Positions 36,740 to 49,300 of a stretch of DNA of 64,000 nt are shown in pieces. The notes beneath the pieces are model-generated. The model ran no database searches. It was not told the DNA's origin and saw only the letters and a list, made by a program, of their open reading frames with translations. The DNA comes from Phoenix dactylifera (taxonomy: Eukaryota; Streptophyta; Magnoliopsida; Arecales; Arecaceae): assembly GCF_009389715.1 (NCBI RefSeq), contig NC_052393.1, forward strand, positions 744,001 through 808,000. The letters run 5' to 3'. The stretch's first letter is position 1. Every line of letters begins with the position of its first letter. The position numbers and the translations under genes are program-made.

Positions 36740-39700
36740 GTGTGCACACACCTTTCAATTGTAAAAGTCAAACTCAAAATGTATAGCAAAGCTTTAAAGC
36801 ATGTATCAATATTAAAGAATCATCTCAAAGTACTTTGGACTCCAGAAAAATTAGGTTTGTCCTTTGAGTGAAGATCCAATAGCCATAGGACTGATTGAGA
36901 CCTAGTCTAAATGGGTGGGACTAAAAGGGCGGGACACATGCAGACCAAAACTTATGTTTAAGATAAATTGAGATGTCAAAATAGATTCTAATGTCTAATG
37001 GTCTTCATATTAGTAAATTGAGAGAGAGTGAAGGCTTTGAGCAAGAAGGCCACGAGATTTGGAATTTAACCTCAAAACTTTTCAAACTTTTCATACGACA
37101 CAGAACATGCTAACTCAGTAAAATGTCAATATGATATAAATTTATAGGCGATTATATACTAGTTGAGTTGAATTTTAAATAATTTACTAATTAAAGACAC
37201 AATAATCTATGTAATATATGATTAGTTATAGTTTTGCATACTAGATGATTAAATAAAAATCAAAGTCATGAAATTTACTAATATGACCTGTACAACTTTT
37301 GCCAATCCAATGGTCAGAGAACAAAAGTATATCTTTTATGTGGTTCTGCTGTAATATGTATATAGTGAACTTATTTATATAGACAGCTGGATGAACATAT
37401 GAATTGGCATCTGCAAGTTTGACTTCAAATGTTTTAGACGTACATCATTGTTGACTACCATTTAAGTCCAAATACTATGTAACAAAATTAAATCCCTTCC
37501 CTAGATAAATCTCAGTTACACGAAATACAAAATGATGTCAATAATAGTTTAGCACCAAAAGGTTTCCAATACCTTTAAAAGAAAGCAGAATACATAGAAA
37601 AGAATGATTTTGTGAAAAAGCATAAACTATGAGTATATGACATATTGAGGTTGCAGATTTAAGATTTCTCAAATATATGTACAGCGATGGCATACCTCTG
37701 GATTGTCAAGACGGTTGAGCTCATGACCATCAGGTAAGCTACCTGATATATACTGCCAACCAAGGATGTCATTTTCTAAGTCGGCATCCAACAATGTGTC
37801 CCAGAAGTATTTCATCCCCCACGTCCATGGAAGTAGAAGAAACTTCACAAAAAAACTTGCAACAATGACTCTAGTTCGGTTGTGCATCCAACCAGTTGCC
37901 CAAAGTTCTCTCATACCTGCATCCACTAATGGGTACCCTGTTCTACCCTGCCTCCAAGACTTAAACTGATCCTCATCAGCACGCCAGGGGTAGTGTTTCA
38001 AGTTTCCCAACAACGACCGCTCATATGTGAATGGAAAATTGAAACAAAGATAACGTGAATATTCTCTAAGACCAATTGACCTTAGAAAGAGGTTGATACT
38101 CTCTTCTGCATCAGAATTCTCTTCTTTTGCCCACTGTATCTGCTTCATTCTTACAGCTTGGTAGATTTGCCTCACACTAAGTTCGCCAAAATGGAGATAA
38201 GGTGACAACAATGAAGTAGTGTTGCCCTCCACCTTCATTCTGTTTCTTGAATATTCCCTTAGATGCCCATTAACAAATTCAGCTAGCATTTTGTCTGCAT
38301 TGGCCCAACCTGGGGACCATCCCCTGCTCAGCAATGCGTTACTTGATTTCTCTGCATCATTTTCGAGGCCTAGCTCCTCAGGTGAACAACTTTGAACATT
38401 TTCTGTCCCTGGCACCGAAAATTGAATGATGTGACAAATACACATATATTGTAAGACAGTAAATATGGTAGTCTCTTGTAATCAAGTATTTCCTAAAGAA
38501 AATCCATTAGGGGAACAGCCGAGATTTGGAAACTATTGATAGAATGCGTGATATATCCATGGCAGCAGCAATCATAGAGATGCAAAACCTGCAGCTCTGC
38601 GCACCCTCAGATGCCTTCTATTTGCCTACCCGTTGCCTGATATTTCTTAAATTAATGTGTTTAAGCTAAGGACAAGTCATAGATCATGGAGACACAGGCG
38701 GACATCATCCAGCTATGAAAGAATGAACTTTGCTACAGCCTACAAGGATGACACCACATCAGCTCCTTGTAAGTGAAGGCGCCTTCCTGCCCACCCCAAT
38801 TTAGGAGGAGACCCCCTAATAAAAATTAGCCACTCAAGGGGCAAAAGTAACGATTAATCCAGCAAGAACTGGACAGCAGTATAAAACTTTAATTAATTTC
38901 AACCAATTAGAGGGCTTCCTTATCTTTCCAAGAAAATAAAAAAGTGTTCTCACAAACCAGCAGATTCCTTGTACGGTCTTCTCTAGAAAAAGGCATCTCA
39001 TGTTTCTGTTTGCATATGCTGTACTTACTAATCCAAAATGCTCCTCGAACAACTACAGCAAGAGCCTAATAACGGTGATGAGCTTAACCTAAATCAAAAG
39101 TTCTTGCACCCCCACCAGGATCAAGCTATTAAAAAGCAAAGTTTCAGAACATGTTACAATGAACATTCAACCTAACTTCAACCGAAAAGTAGTGAAAAGT
39201 ACCTAGGTAATGTAACTTTTTCAAACATAAGAACAATGATAGTCAAGACAAAAAAGAATAATATTGTAAGTGTGGTGACGATAATTAACTACCAGAAAAA
39301 TTATAATGTTGAAGATAGTATTCAATAAAGTAACAGTGGATGTATAAATGAATGAACACAATGTGGCTGAACACTACCTGCGGGTGGCACCAACCTCCAA
39401 GGAGGAAGAGGCAAAGTTGGTTCAATTGGCAAGCTCATGCATTTGTCCCAATATGCATTGAAAGCTGTAAAAGCAAGGCCGTTCTCGTCATACACTTCCC
39501 ATGGTTCGTACAACAGATCACCATTAAAACTTTGCACAGAGATTCCAAGATCCGCCAGCTCATTTTTTATTTTATGATCCCGAATAAGTGAAACAGGATC
39601 TGCAAATAAGGCAGTATGCTAAAATGAGGATTATTTGCAGATTATAAAAGGTCATTAACTTTCAGACATCAGAAGGGATCGCCACCACAAAATTTGGAGT

Positions 39701-42247
39701 TAAGGAAAAACCAGAGTGCTACCAGCTGACGATACATTTATATACAAGTATCCAGAAAAATGCATTGCAATCCAAATGCAACTAAAGAGATTAAAAACCC
39801 TGGAAAAACTGTTACAAAGAAGTATATGCACAACATCGTTCATGGAACCCACGGAAGAATGAGATCAAGTTGATAAATGGTTGCATATGTTCATTCCTTT
39901 CATAAAGCCCTCTCATTTTAGGGTATATTCCATAAGTGACCTTGGGGAAAACCAACTAATTTCTCCTCTTAGGGCCTTTATACTGCAACAAGACTTAGTT
40001 AGACAGAAAAACTATCTTTCTCTCAAGAAAGAAGAGTTTACAGCATTCAAAATAGGAATCACAACAAAGAGGAACGGAAGGCAGATAATATCTGTACCCA
40101 AAAAAGATCTCATTCCCTATAGATATAAAAGAAAATATCATTTCCAACAGATTACAAAGAGGTAGGTGAGAAAAAAACAAAAAGAACTAATTAGAAAGAA
40201 AGGCTCTTTCTTTTCTTCGAAAAAAAAGGAACAGAAAAAGGTCATTCAAAACATAAATTTCGAAGAGAAAGGTAAGGCAAACACCATTCGTGATGGAGGT
40301 GAAACCTCTGTGCCAGTAAAAACGAACTCATTAGAAAGAGCACACATTCTTTTCTTAAAAAAGGAGCAAAAGGATCATTTAAAACATAGATTTCAAAGAG
40401 AAAAATAAAACAAAAACCAAACAAACTCATTAGAAAGAGCACGCATTCTTTTCTTAATTGATGATAAAAAAGCTTATCACAAAACAATGAAGAGTGAATA
40501 AATTGGATACCTTAATTTGGGTCCTTAACGACCTGATTCATCCCCAGACGACATGAAGATAGGCAAAAGGCTGTGCACATGTGAATTTTGACCCTCTGTG
40601 GACCCCATAGTGGAGGGAGCCTCGTGCACTGGGTCGCCCTTTAACAATGAAAAGGTACAAGAAAATATATTTATAGAATTTGAGGATATACACAATGGAA
40701 TTTTAACTTCAAGGACTATGATCATTGCAGGATAGGTCATGTGAAGAGAAAGACATTAAATAGATGGTGTCGAGTTTGAATTTGTTTATGTCACAAGAGT
40801 ATTTGGCAATACATAGTACATGCAATCACCAAGATGAGGTTGCCAATTGGATGTGGTGATAAAGTCAAAGCATTTTTTCTTAAAAAAAAAAATTAAGAAT
40901 CAAGCAAATAGTAACAGAGTCGTGAAAATCATTGCATTGATGGCCGCATATAGCTAAGATACCGTGAGAGCAGCCACTGAAAAAATAAGGCGGAGAACCA
41001 TGAAAACTTAAAAGAAAGCCAGGAGAGAATTTGAGGGTGCTCGCACGGATCAAAATTTGCCACAAGGTGGATATGCATACAGATATAAGCTCATAAAGCC
41101 AGAATAGCATATATGGACGGCAATATGGGTTATTGATTATGACTATGTTGGCACAGACTTAGTAATCTGCAATCTAGTTTCTTTCACAATTTCTTTTCTT
41201 TTCCTTAGAACCCACAGAATTGTTGTCTACTTACAGAATGATGTCAATGTACTTCTCCCAATACAATACACTTTGATTGAGTGTATTACTTTATCTAGAG
41301 TTTTGTTCATTTTTTTTCCCTTTTGAACAAATATTGACATGCAAAAGAATAAACCAAGATTATTCGCATATCTTAGAGGAGTCGGTTATCATTTTCTCAC
41401 TCTTACAAGCATTCTTGTTGAAATTGATTATGATAACCGTTCTCATCATTTCTTAAATTTGCTGCAAATCTTTCCAAAAGAAAAAGCTCAACTCCTTAAG
41501 GTTCCCGTATTTAACAGGCTCGTGAAATGATTTAAACTGTCCTACAGTAGAGAAAAATATTAAAAGATCAAGCTGTAACAGATACAAGTGCTGTAAAAGA
41601 TTATCGCTATATTCATAGCTGAAAATCTACCATCAAATTTAAGCAAAAGCATAATAAATGCACATTGTTAGACTATAACAGCAACATGCTGATATGTAGA
41701 CACTGAAACAGTATCAGAACAGTAATACTAACAGAGAAATAAAGCATCGACAGTATTAAGAAAACTAAGCATAGTTGATCATATTCCTAAGTTCAGGAAA
41801 TGAATTAATAAGTATGATCAGCAAAACTATGAGTAGCCAACAAGCTCTTACATCAACCAACTGAACACAAAAGAACACAGCCAAAACACACAAGATACCA
41901 CTGAAGCAGGATCACGATGGAAGAGTCAGCATACCATATAGATGGTTATAAACCACTCTAGTGGCCCCAATTGCACCAATGCACTGCAAAAGAGATGCGA
42001 GAGTGCTCTCTGCTCTGATCAACACCAGGGGGGCTCCAAGAGACCTCAAGGACCGATCGAGGTGGGCAAGCGACTGCTTCAGCCACCATCGAGACACTCG
42101 ACCGGGATAAAATTGCCCTTCTTCACCTGGACACCATATGAAAACAGGGAGCACGCATGCGTCCTTGGAGGCTGCTGCTAAGGCTGGGTTGTCCTCAATC
42201 CTCAAGTCCCTCCTAAACCAAACAACGGTCTTGGATGGGCTGTCCAT
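29187..42247 (-). CDS. CRY2: Cryptochrome 2 blue-light receptor, 5 exons, 667 aa
   Basis: Flavoprotein photoreceptor for blue light; nuclear, controlling flowering and photomorphogenesis. Exons (minus strand): 41935-42247, 39378-39599, 37696-38408, 29847-30536, 29187-29252. Joins keep frame, with GT donors and AG acceptors throughout, and total 2004 nt. The photolyase-homology region spans about residues 5-490: VVWFRRDLRIEDNPALAAA near the start, VQSFNGDLLYEPWE in exon 2, then EYSRYLCFNFPF and WRQGRTGYPLVDAGMRELWA in exon 3. The C-terminal extension has DQRVP (535-539), a charged stretch, STAES (584-588), the plant DAS signature, and basic ARKRS. FIWCPGEEGQFYPGR and DGHELNRLDNPE match CRY2 rather than CRY1. 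The last exon encodes only 21 residues. Introns are 2335, 969, 7159 and 594 bp. The exon 3 acceptor could lie 6 nt further in. Confidence 0.95.
33113..33244. repeat. Five tandem copies of a ~27-bp unit in CRY2 intron 3
   Basis: Units starting at about 33113, 33141, 33165, 33192 and 33219 share the pattern CTTACNCTTCRTGCCAC followed by a TCTNTCTA-like end. Copies are diverged and vary from 24 to 28 bp. Confidence 0.65.
33480..34520 (-). pseudogene. Degenerate hAT transposase in CRY2 intron 3
   Basis: Minus-strand fragments match hAT transposases in order. MGFLYHMM, after a frameshift RAKIQIKEANSTYA, then KYINIVERWWEYQM near 34420-34280 correspond to the conserved MGYxYEAMxRAKEAI ... RWxxQLH block. 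ATYYLNPMFQFT near 34190-34150 matches the LNP motif. DLINVHYNMRLRLK near 33645-33600 matches the hAT dimerisation motif. Stops and frameshifts show it is long dead. A GC-rich stretch ending GTTTGAACCACTA (to about 35665) may be one terminus; I did not find the other. Confidence 0.7.
35430..35665. mobile_element. GC-rich ACCGG/GGTTCGG block, possible hAT terminus
   Basis: Repeated CGGTTTGGGAC, GGCCAGTTTGGGACCGG and CCGGTTCGGCT motifs end in TTTGAACCACTA. On the minus strand this begins TAGTGGTTCAAA, resembling hAT termini in plants. Probably the 5' terminus of the dead transposon at 33480-34520, though the distance (about 0.9 kb) and missing opposite end leave this open. Confidence 0.4.
36703..36744 (+). 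repeat. (GT)n microsatellite in CRY2 intron 3
   Basis: About 16 GT dinucleotides with one TT interruption near the end, followed by GTGTGCACACAC. A likely length-polymorphic marker within CRY2. Confidence 0.9.
40186..40460. repeat. Tandem ~75-bp repeats in CRY2 intron 1
   Basis: Three blocks, the last partial, starting at about 40190, 40331 and 40431. They share TTAGAAAGAGCAC, CATTCTTTTCTTAA, then GGTCATTCAAAACATAAATT and CAAAGAGAAA. Purine-rich, no coding content. Confidence 0.6.
40585..40645 (+). mobile_element. SINE 3' fragment in CRY2 intron 1
   Basis: Reads GACCCTCTGTGGACCCCATA then GGAGCCTCGTGCACTGGG and TCGCCCTTT. This matches the 3' part of the Au-type tRNA-derived SINE widespread in plants. 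The 5' part is not recognisable. A related fuller copy is at 63771-63927. Confidence 0.7.
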
Positions 42248-43085
42248 GAATCATATGAATCTCAGATTTCCATGACCAGCTCCAAGAACTCTACTATAAC
42301 ACAAAACCTCACTACTGAAGGCGGATGAAAAATTAGCAGCACTTCCCTGAGGTGGCCTGCATCAAAAGCTCTCCATCAAAAAAAGGATGGCATCAAAAGC
42401 TGGACCAAGTTTGGTAATTGAAGTCCTAAACTGCCTTCAAAGATGTCTAGAAAAGATACCAGAAGGCCCACACCATGTCTGAAGTTCCATCAAAAAGAAA
42501 AAAAAAAAGGAAAGAGGAAATAGATGACCAAGACTATACTAAAAATCAATTGGAAACGATACGCAAAATTGCTCCGATTCTTCAAAAACCGCCCTTTCTC
42601 TCCGGATATAAACTCCCACCTAAAGAGGAAATCAACAAAGAAAATTTCTTGAAACTGGAAAAGGCAAAGAAAGCGGTCCCGATGAAGAGCCTCTTCCTAT
42701 ACCTTCATCACAATCCTTTCCTTACCTCCCGACTTCGCCTCAAGCCTGCCGTGAATCCTGCACTTCCAACACCGAGCTGTTCCCCTCGGAAACCCTAACA
42801 CCAGTTCCCACCTTGGCCCCACCAATCAAAGAAAGCCAGAAACATCTACTGAATTAGAGAAGAAGCTTCACATCACCAGGACCACGAAGACAGGAATTTC
42901 TTAGCCCATGCAAATCCATGAGCCCCCACAATTCCCGGTGAAATCTTAATCCCAAGCCTTCCACATCTGTAAACCGTCTGACCAAACCCGAGTTTCCTAG
43001 AAGAGACAACAATCCCGACAAATGTCTTTCCTTCCTAAATCCCGGTGAGGTACTTGCCTACTGTATTGGCTCACACCAAATAACT
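42248..43085. other. CRY2 upstream region
   Basis: Should hold the CRY2 promoter and leader; no clear TATA box was found. A plus-strand frame at 42475-42798 is Lys/Pro-rich with no recognisable domain and is probably non-coding. Confidence 0.4.
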
Positions 43086-43089
43086 AATA

Positions 43090-44319
43090 GGTGATAGGCA
43101 GAGTATTGATGTGGCTGGTGACCCATGGGTGGATGCCTTTCTCTTGCGGCATTGGCCGACTACAGCCAGTGTTGAGGCAATGAAGGGCATATATGTATGT
43201 GATCTCCTTGTTCCCGAGAGGGCTATATGAGATGAGGCTTGGTTGTTTCAGCTTTTCGAGGAGCATCTTGCAGACAAGGTCCGATCTCTTCCGGTACCAG
43301 GGTGTGCAGATCCAGATATCCGAGTTTGGAGTACCTCGAGTAGGACTGGCGTCAGGGTGGGAGATCTTTCCCACATCCTTTGACGAGAGTATGAGCCGAG
43401 GCCAGGCTGTGGCTGGATATGGTGCATGAGACTTCATCCGAGGGTAGCACTGTTTCTTTTGAAAGGTGGTCGATTGTCTTCCGACGAGAGCAGTACTCAG
43501 CAGACAGGGCTGAGGATTTCCTCGGAGTGTGGGGAGTGTGGTGTGGATGAGATGGTAGACCATGCGATATTTCAGTATGCATAAGCGAGTGTGACTTGGC
43601 ACTTGGCAGGGATCCCGCAAGAGGTTTGGGGTCGATGGTTAGAGTCTCCACTGCTTTGCCAGGAAGCGGTTAGAGCGACTCGCACGACCTACCATATTTG
43701 GCTGGCAAGGAACACCCAAACCTTTGGCGAACACAACATGTCGTCGAGGCTTATGGTGGAGAGCACCCGAGCGCAGGCGGCGGAAATCAGTCATATCACA
43801 CCCGTTTGAGGCACTTTGACAGTTCGGGACATTTGGGGTTCCCATTCTGCTCCGGTAGCACTCTACATGATGTTTTTCACTGGGAGCCTCCACCTCCGAG
43901 CTTCCTTAATGTCAACTTCGATGGATCTGTCTTGGACGGAGGCGCGGATTTTGTTATACGGGACCCGTACGCCAGGGTGGTGACTGCAGGTGGCTGTCGA
44001 CTATTCGACGTCTCGGTTTTCAGTGCGGAGCTGAGGGCTGCTTGGGCGGATCTTCGTCATGCCCGGTGCAATTTACGAGCCATCTTTGTTATCCTGGAGG
44101 ATGACTCAACCATGGTCATCAGTTGGATCCGAGGGAGCTCAAGCATGTTTTCCGAAAAAACAATGGAGTTGTAGATTGGATGGCTGCTTAAGTGGCAGTC
44201 ATTCCGATAGTACTTCGTGGGCTGGAGACGGGAAGTTACTCTGGGCACTCCGAAGCATTTTGTTTTCTGATTTTCTTTGGTGCATTCATACTCATCAGGT
44301 ATGATCTATCCGCTTTAGC

Positions 44320-44352
<33 letters not shown>
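43090..44352 (+). pseudogene. LINE relic with poly(A) tail (zf-RVT + RNase H, copy 5)
   Basis: Plus strand: a post-RT segment with GDPWVDAFLLRHWP, DEAWLFQLFEEHLADKVRSL and PDIRVWS (43100-43340); zf-RVT-like LHPRVALFLL and LPTRAVLS (43430-43500); then RNase H with FLNVNFDGSVLDGGADFVI (43900-43960), SAELRAAWADLRHA, LEDDSTMVISWIRG and DWMAA. It ends in a run of about 30 A (44321-44350). Frameshifts and stops disable it. Same family as the minus-strand copies at 12.9-19.9 kb. Confidence 0.85.
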
Positions 44353-44353
<1 letters not shown>

Positions 44354-44429
44354 ACGAGGGATGGGGAGGAGGAAAGGCTTCTTTTTATTGTTTTATTGTC
44401 CCGCCGTGCCCCATAATGGACGGATATCA

Positions 44430-44615
44430 CGTGAGGGCGGCTGCATCTGCCGCTCTCGGGTCTCTTGCTCTTCTCGCGCGAAAGAAGGATTCCACTTCCT
44501 TGGGGCAAATCCACCGTTGGATCATCAGTCGGACAGCTCTCCAAGCCATTGGTGGATGATCCAACGGTGTGTGTCGGTGAATGCCTTTTCCCGCGAAAGA
44601 TACAGCTACAGCCTC
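44430..44615. mobile_element. Foldback element copy B (CCACCGTTGGATC arms)
   Basis: Inner arms AATCCACCGTTGGATCATC and GATGATCCAACGGTG flank a 40-bp loop. Outer arms share CGCGAAAGA and GGATTC / GAATGCC segments in inverted order. The left part also matches copy A at 12712-12895 (AAGAAGGATTC ... GCAAATCCACCGTTGGATC). Confidence 0.6.
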
Positions 44616-44619
44616 GCCC

Positions 44620-46313
44620 ATGCTGAAGGGGCCCCACGACCACCCCACCTTCGCGGAACTCCGGCCCATGAAATGCGTTGGACGCGGGTGGGAAACCTTT
44701 CGCTCACTTCTCGTCTACTTTTCTGGGATGGGAGGTCATATCAGCGATCATCTCATCAACCCAGACACACCACGTGATTTTGTACCACATCTGATTTAGC
44801 TTTCTTAGCAACGTTCTCCCCGTGATTCAATGATGTACATACCTCAGGCTGTCCATTTAATCTAGATTTGTGGTGCTCATAGGCAACAATTAAAATGCCC
44901 ACTCTGCATTCTTGCAAGAACATTGTTACGTCGTTGATTTCAATTACAAGAACATCATATTTTTTTTGTAAGAGAGGAAAAAAATATATTCTGAATCTCT
45001 GATGCGCTTGGAACAGATACGGTCTAGCCAAGCTATCACAATAGCACGGCAAATTATTGGCCACACGGTATGGACCACGTTGCTGCGCACGACTCAATCA
45101 TCTCAGTCTTTTTCCCGTAGACATCTTTTACCGTACACTCGTCTCTTTCATTAGCCTACAGAAAAAAGCCGAAATGATTGACTGGGTTAGGATATAATTT
45201 CTCTAATAACACAGATGGGGTGAGAAAGAAAGCCCAACTAAACCGTACTAACTAGCCACGCCCGAAGGAGAAATTGTATTCTACGGGACCTGCACCGCAT
45301 GGCTGTGCGCGCCATTAATTACACCCACTCATTTTTATAGTGGTGCATTCTATCAAGGATTCAAAATGAATGCATGATGAATATAATTCACAGAAACAAA
45401 CAGCATTGGCAGGGCTTACGTCCGAGTAGGCTTTGCATGTTACGGCATCATTTCTGAGAATACCAACGGTAACAAGTTACTTGGCCTTCAAAACCTGGGC
45501 TAAGTGTACCCATTGGAAACAAATAAGATATGTATTTATAACAGAAAAACCAAAAGCCGATGAAGATGCAGAAAGCTCACATTGCCATAGCTTGTTTCTT
45601 TGGTTCCGGGATAATAAACTGCATATTGACTGTAATGCTTTTTAGGGCAACATAGAATTTAAAACTGCAGCTTGAGGAACCGTAGTCAAATAATAGCCTT
45701 TTCAGAAAACAACAAAACCAGCTTCAAAAACAAGCATGCACAGGCTGGTTCGTCCATGCAACTCGAACAACAGAGAGAGCATGAAAACTAATCTCAGCAT
45801 AACAAAATTAGCATGGACTCAACTCCAGAAGCCAACTCCTTCATCCTAAATCGGAACTGGTACCCTTTTTTTTTTTTCTCTTTTGTTCTACCCGAAAAGC
45901 GGTTAAGCACCTTTGCAGAGTGAAGACTTGGCCGACATACACCGACATGGTGACCGCATGAATGCAAGTGAGGCAACACAGTTAACACAGGGCACACCAA
46001 ATAAGAGAGCAGATGAAATTTTAATATATTATATGGTCTCCAAGTTACGTTGTACATAAAGATGTTTCCGATTCATAAAAGCACCCAGGTCTTTTATCAA
46101 CTACTCTTAGTCAAACACATCTCTCTAACTGAAAAGCGTCATTAAGGTAGCGTTCATCTCTTCCACCAGCCTTCTTAGCTACAGTTATTATTCAGGATCC
46201 CATACATGTTCTCATAATCAGATGTCTCAGGACAAGACACCACACGACGTCTGTTGGCAGAAACCCAGCTATTCATTGAGATCGATGAAGTTAGTTTTGT
46301 GGGTTCTACATGC
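44620..46313. other. Intergenic region downstream of ADF
   Basis: No supported gene. The last few hundred bases before 46314 should contain the ADF 3' UTR on the minus strand. No polyadenylation signal is assigned. Confidence 0.4.
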
Positions 46314-49300
46314 CTAATTAGCACGGTCTCTAAGAACTTCGAGATCCATCTCTGTAGGGTCAGTGGCCTGAATCTCGTAATGGACGCCATCAAGCTCATG
46401 GCGAAATCTGTCTTTGGATGTGGCATACAACATCTTAGAACGGATGCGGGAGACAGATGGAGACCTGTTCAGCAGGCAAATAAAGATATTCGAGATTTGG
46501 AAGAAAAGAAACATGTAGCTAATGCAGTTCATTGTCATGTTTACAAGAAAAATTATGATGATGAAATTAACGTGCCTTACCTCATTTGGTTGGAGTTGGC
46601 AGCACCATGGATTACAAAAACAAGTGAAATGCTAATATGGTACATGAAACTATAATCTAACCAAAGAACTGAGCAAATGGAGAATCATTAATGAATATAG
46701 TGTTATAGTAGAAGCAACATGTAACAGTATATGAAGTAAATAAAGGTGAAATGAGTGAAAACTAGAAGAAACGGATATGCAACATTGGAACTCAAACGAC
46801 TAAAAGAACTCATTTTACACAAGTAACAAGCGACGGTGAAAATAGAAGACAAAAAATAATGCACATTAAAACATATCACGAGCACGTCATCATTTCTGGA
46901 GTTCAACAACATAATACAGGAAGAAGTGAACCCGCAATAAAACCTCTGGAAGTGTAAGGTATTCATGTGTACAGCAGCACATCTTTTAGGTCAAACAATG
47001 CTACTCTAATATGGTAAGAATGATTTCGAGGTTGACATGTTATCGTACACATGTTAATGTGTACACAGACATTAAGGCAGTTTCCATCAGACCATGATAG
47101 CAAGAGTGGTACTCTTCTTGGGATCAATCATGCCTTGCATGAATAGGAGCTCAAAAGATTCAGAAGAAGTAAAAATGCAGATGATCTTTCTACTCTTATT
47201 GTCATGAAATATTACTCATTTCAGCTACTCAATCACAAATATGGGAATATACACACATAAGTTTGCTTCCTAGGGCAAACTTATAACAGCTGACATGTTA
47301 AAAGAAAAGGAGGGATGTAGACTAGAATTCTATAGTATGGTAGTCTACATCCATCCTTCCCTTTAACCTGTCAGTTGTTATCTGCAGCAACTGTCAAGCA
47401 GCTTCCAGCTGGTTGTTTTGCCTCCTGTCCTCACTTTGGGCTAGATCAGATACAGTGTCAGTTTCAGGCTCGATATTCTTTACAATTCCTGGATAATACA
47501 AGTCTTATCCCCAGTAAATCAAGTCAACTCTAATGGACAAATGTATGATCCATCAAAGTTTGAGGAAACTCTATAACAAGTTATCAACCTAAAGATGGTT
47601 AATATACATCATGAAAGAAACTTATTTCTTTCATATGCATCATATTCGCATTAAGTTGTGACCTATGTCCTCAAGTTACAAAGGCTGTAAAGCACTTGCG
47701 CAGAGGACAGAAAGTACTTAATTTGAAGAATAAGAGCAACCAAGGGATCAACTTTAACCTGCCCTTCAAAGTAGAGAATCCATAGTCCCTAGCGCACTAG
47801 AAACCCTCAAATGAAAGTTTGGCAATAGAAGGGGTCTGTTACTGACCTGTAATGAAATTCAAAAGACACAGAAGTTTACGTGCAGAAAACTTAATGTGCC
47901 AAGCAGAAACAGTTGGCAAATAGAGAATAGTGCATGTAGCAATAGAGGGGTGAATTATGGCTTGAATTAGGATATTGATGTTGGGTATTTGACGGAGAAT
48001 CTATTGAATGAGAACCCATATAAAAGTCAGATTTCAGATCAGTTCAAAAAAGCTATATGAGAATAAAGATTCCAACAAGTGTGCACAAAAGATCAAAGGA
48101 ATAATCACAGCAGAATTTAATGTTGACCACCTTTATGTATAGATTCGCAGCAGGTTTATCGCGGTAAAACAGAGAACGTAAAGAAGCATATAACATTGTC
48201 TTAAAGAAAAAGAAAATTGGGAAAAGAAAATGAATGAGATAAAGAGAGAAATTAGAGAGGGAACAGTTGGCTAAAGCTGACTTCAACATTTTTTCCTTTC
48301 ACTGAGAAGAAGCCAGCATAGACCTTTGTCTAGTGGTTAGCCATAGGGTTCTTACGGCCCCTATAAGACTTCATCAGTAATCTAGGCGTCCTACAAATGG
48401 AAACTATATCTCCTAATGAAATCAGTAAGCAACCTTAAGACCCGACCATGGGTTGCTAAAGAGAGTACTGTTTGCTTCTTAACTGGACGGCCGTTAGGTC
48501 TTCCTACTTATCACTCGTTAAGACTCTACAAACATAGGATTTAACGTACATCCAATCAACCACATGGACCAACTTGGACTCCCAAGAAAAACAAAAAAGG
48601 AAAGATTTGGGCACTCGTCATTGTGAATGGTAGTTCAGCATGAGGGATGCCATGAACAATAATCTTCTAGTGAAAGGATTTCTAGTTTTAAAATAGAACT
48701 TTCTAAAACATTATTAACCAATTTTATACCCAAAACACTTAAAGTCAGCAGACTTAAAGTTTGTCCATCAAGCTTGGGGTCTACAATGATGTTTATGTAA
48801 ATGCATGTCACACAGCCTATCACTCTACAAGGATGCCACCTTGTAGGCACCAAATGGACATCAGTGGCTGTCAAGTCAGTCTCTATCTGTCTATTAATGC
48901 GTCTCCACAAACCATGCATGTACCTGCGTTTAAGACATAATCTATCTCCTTAAAGAATTATTTTAAATAAGCAATGGATGGATTCCTTGGAAGCATAAGA
49001 AACAGAATTGAAGATTGCAAAACTCATGAATCTTTGAGAAAAAAAAAGGCAGAAGATGAAATGATAGACCTTAAATAGTTTCCGACAAGGTAGACATTCT
49101 TTAGATAGTTCTCGTCTCGAATGGAAGACTCAGAGGCCTTCTAATCAACAATGAAAACTTTATATTCCATGACTCTGTGCTGCACTTAAGGCTGCAAATG
49201 GGTTGGGTCGACCCGTAACCCGACCCGACCCGCGTAGACCTGACCCGACCCGAATTTTAGGACCCGCGGGTCCGGGTCGGATCCTAAAATTAGACCCGAA

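Noticed and set aside
42475-42798. 107-codon plus-strand frame just upstream of CRY2
   Set aside because: Lys/Pro-rich low complexity, overlapping the expected CRY2 promoter/leader on the opposite strand.
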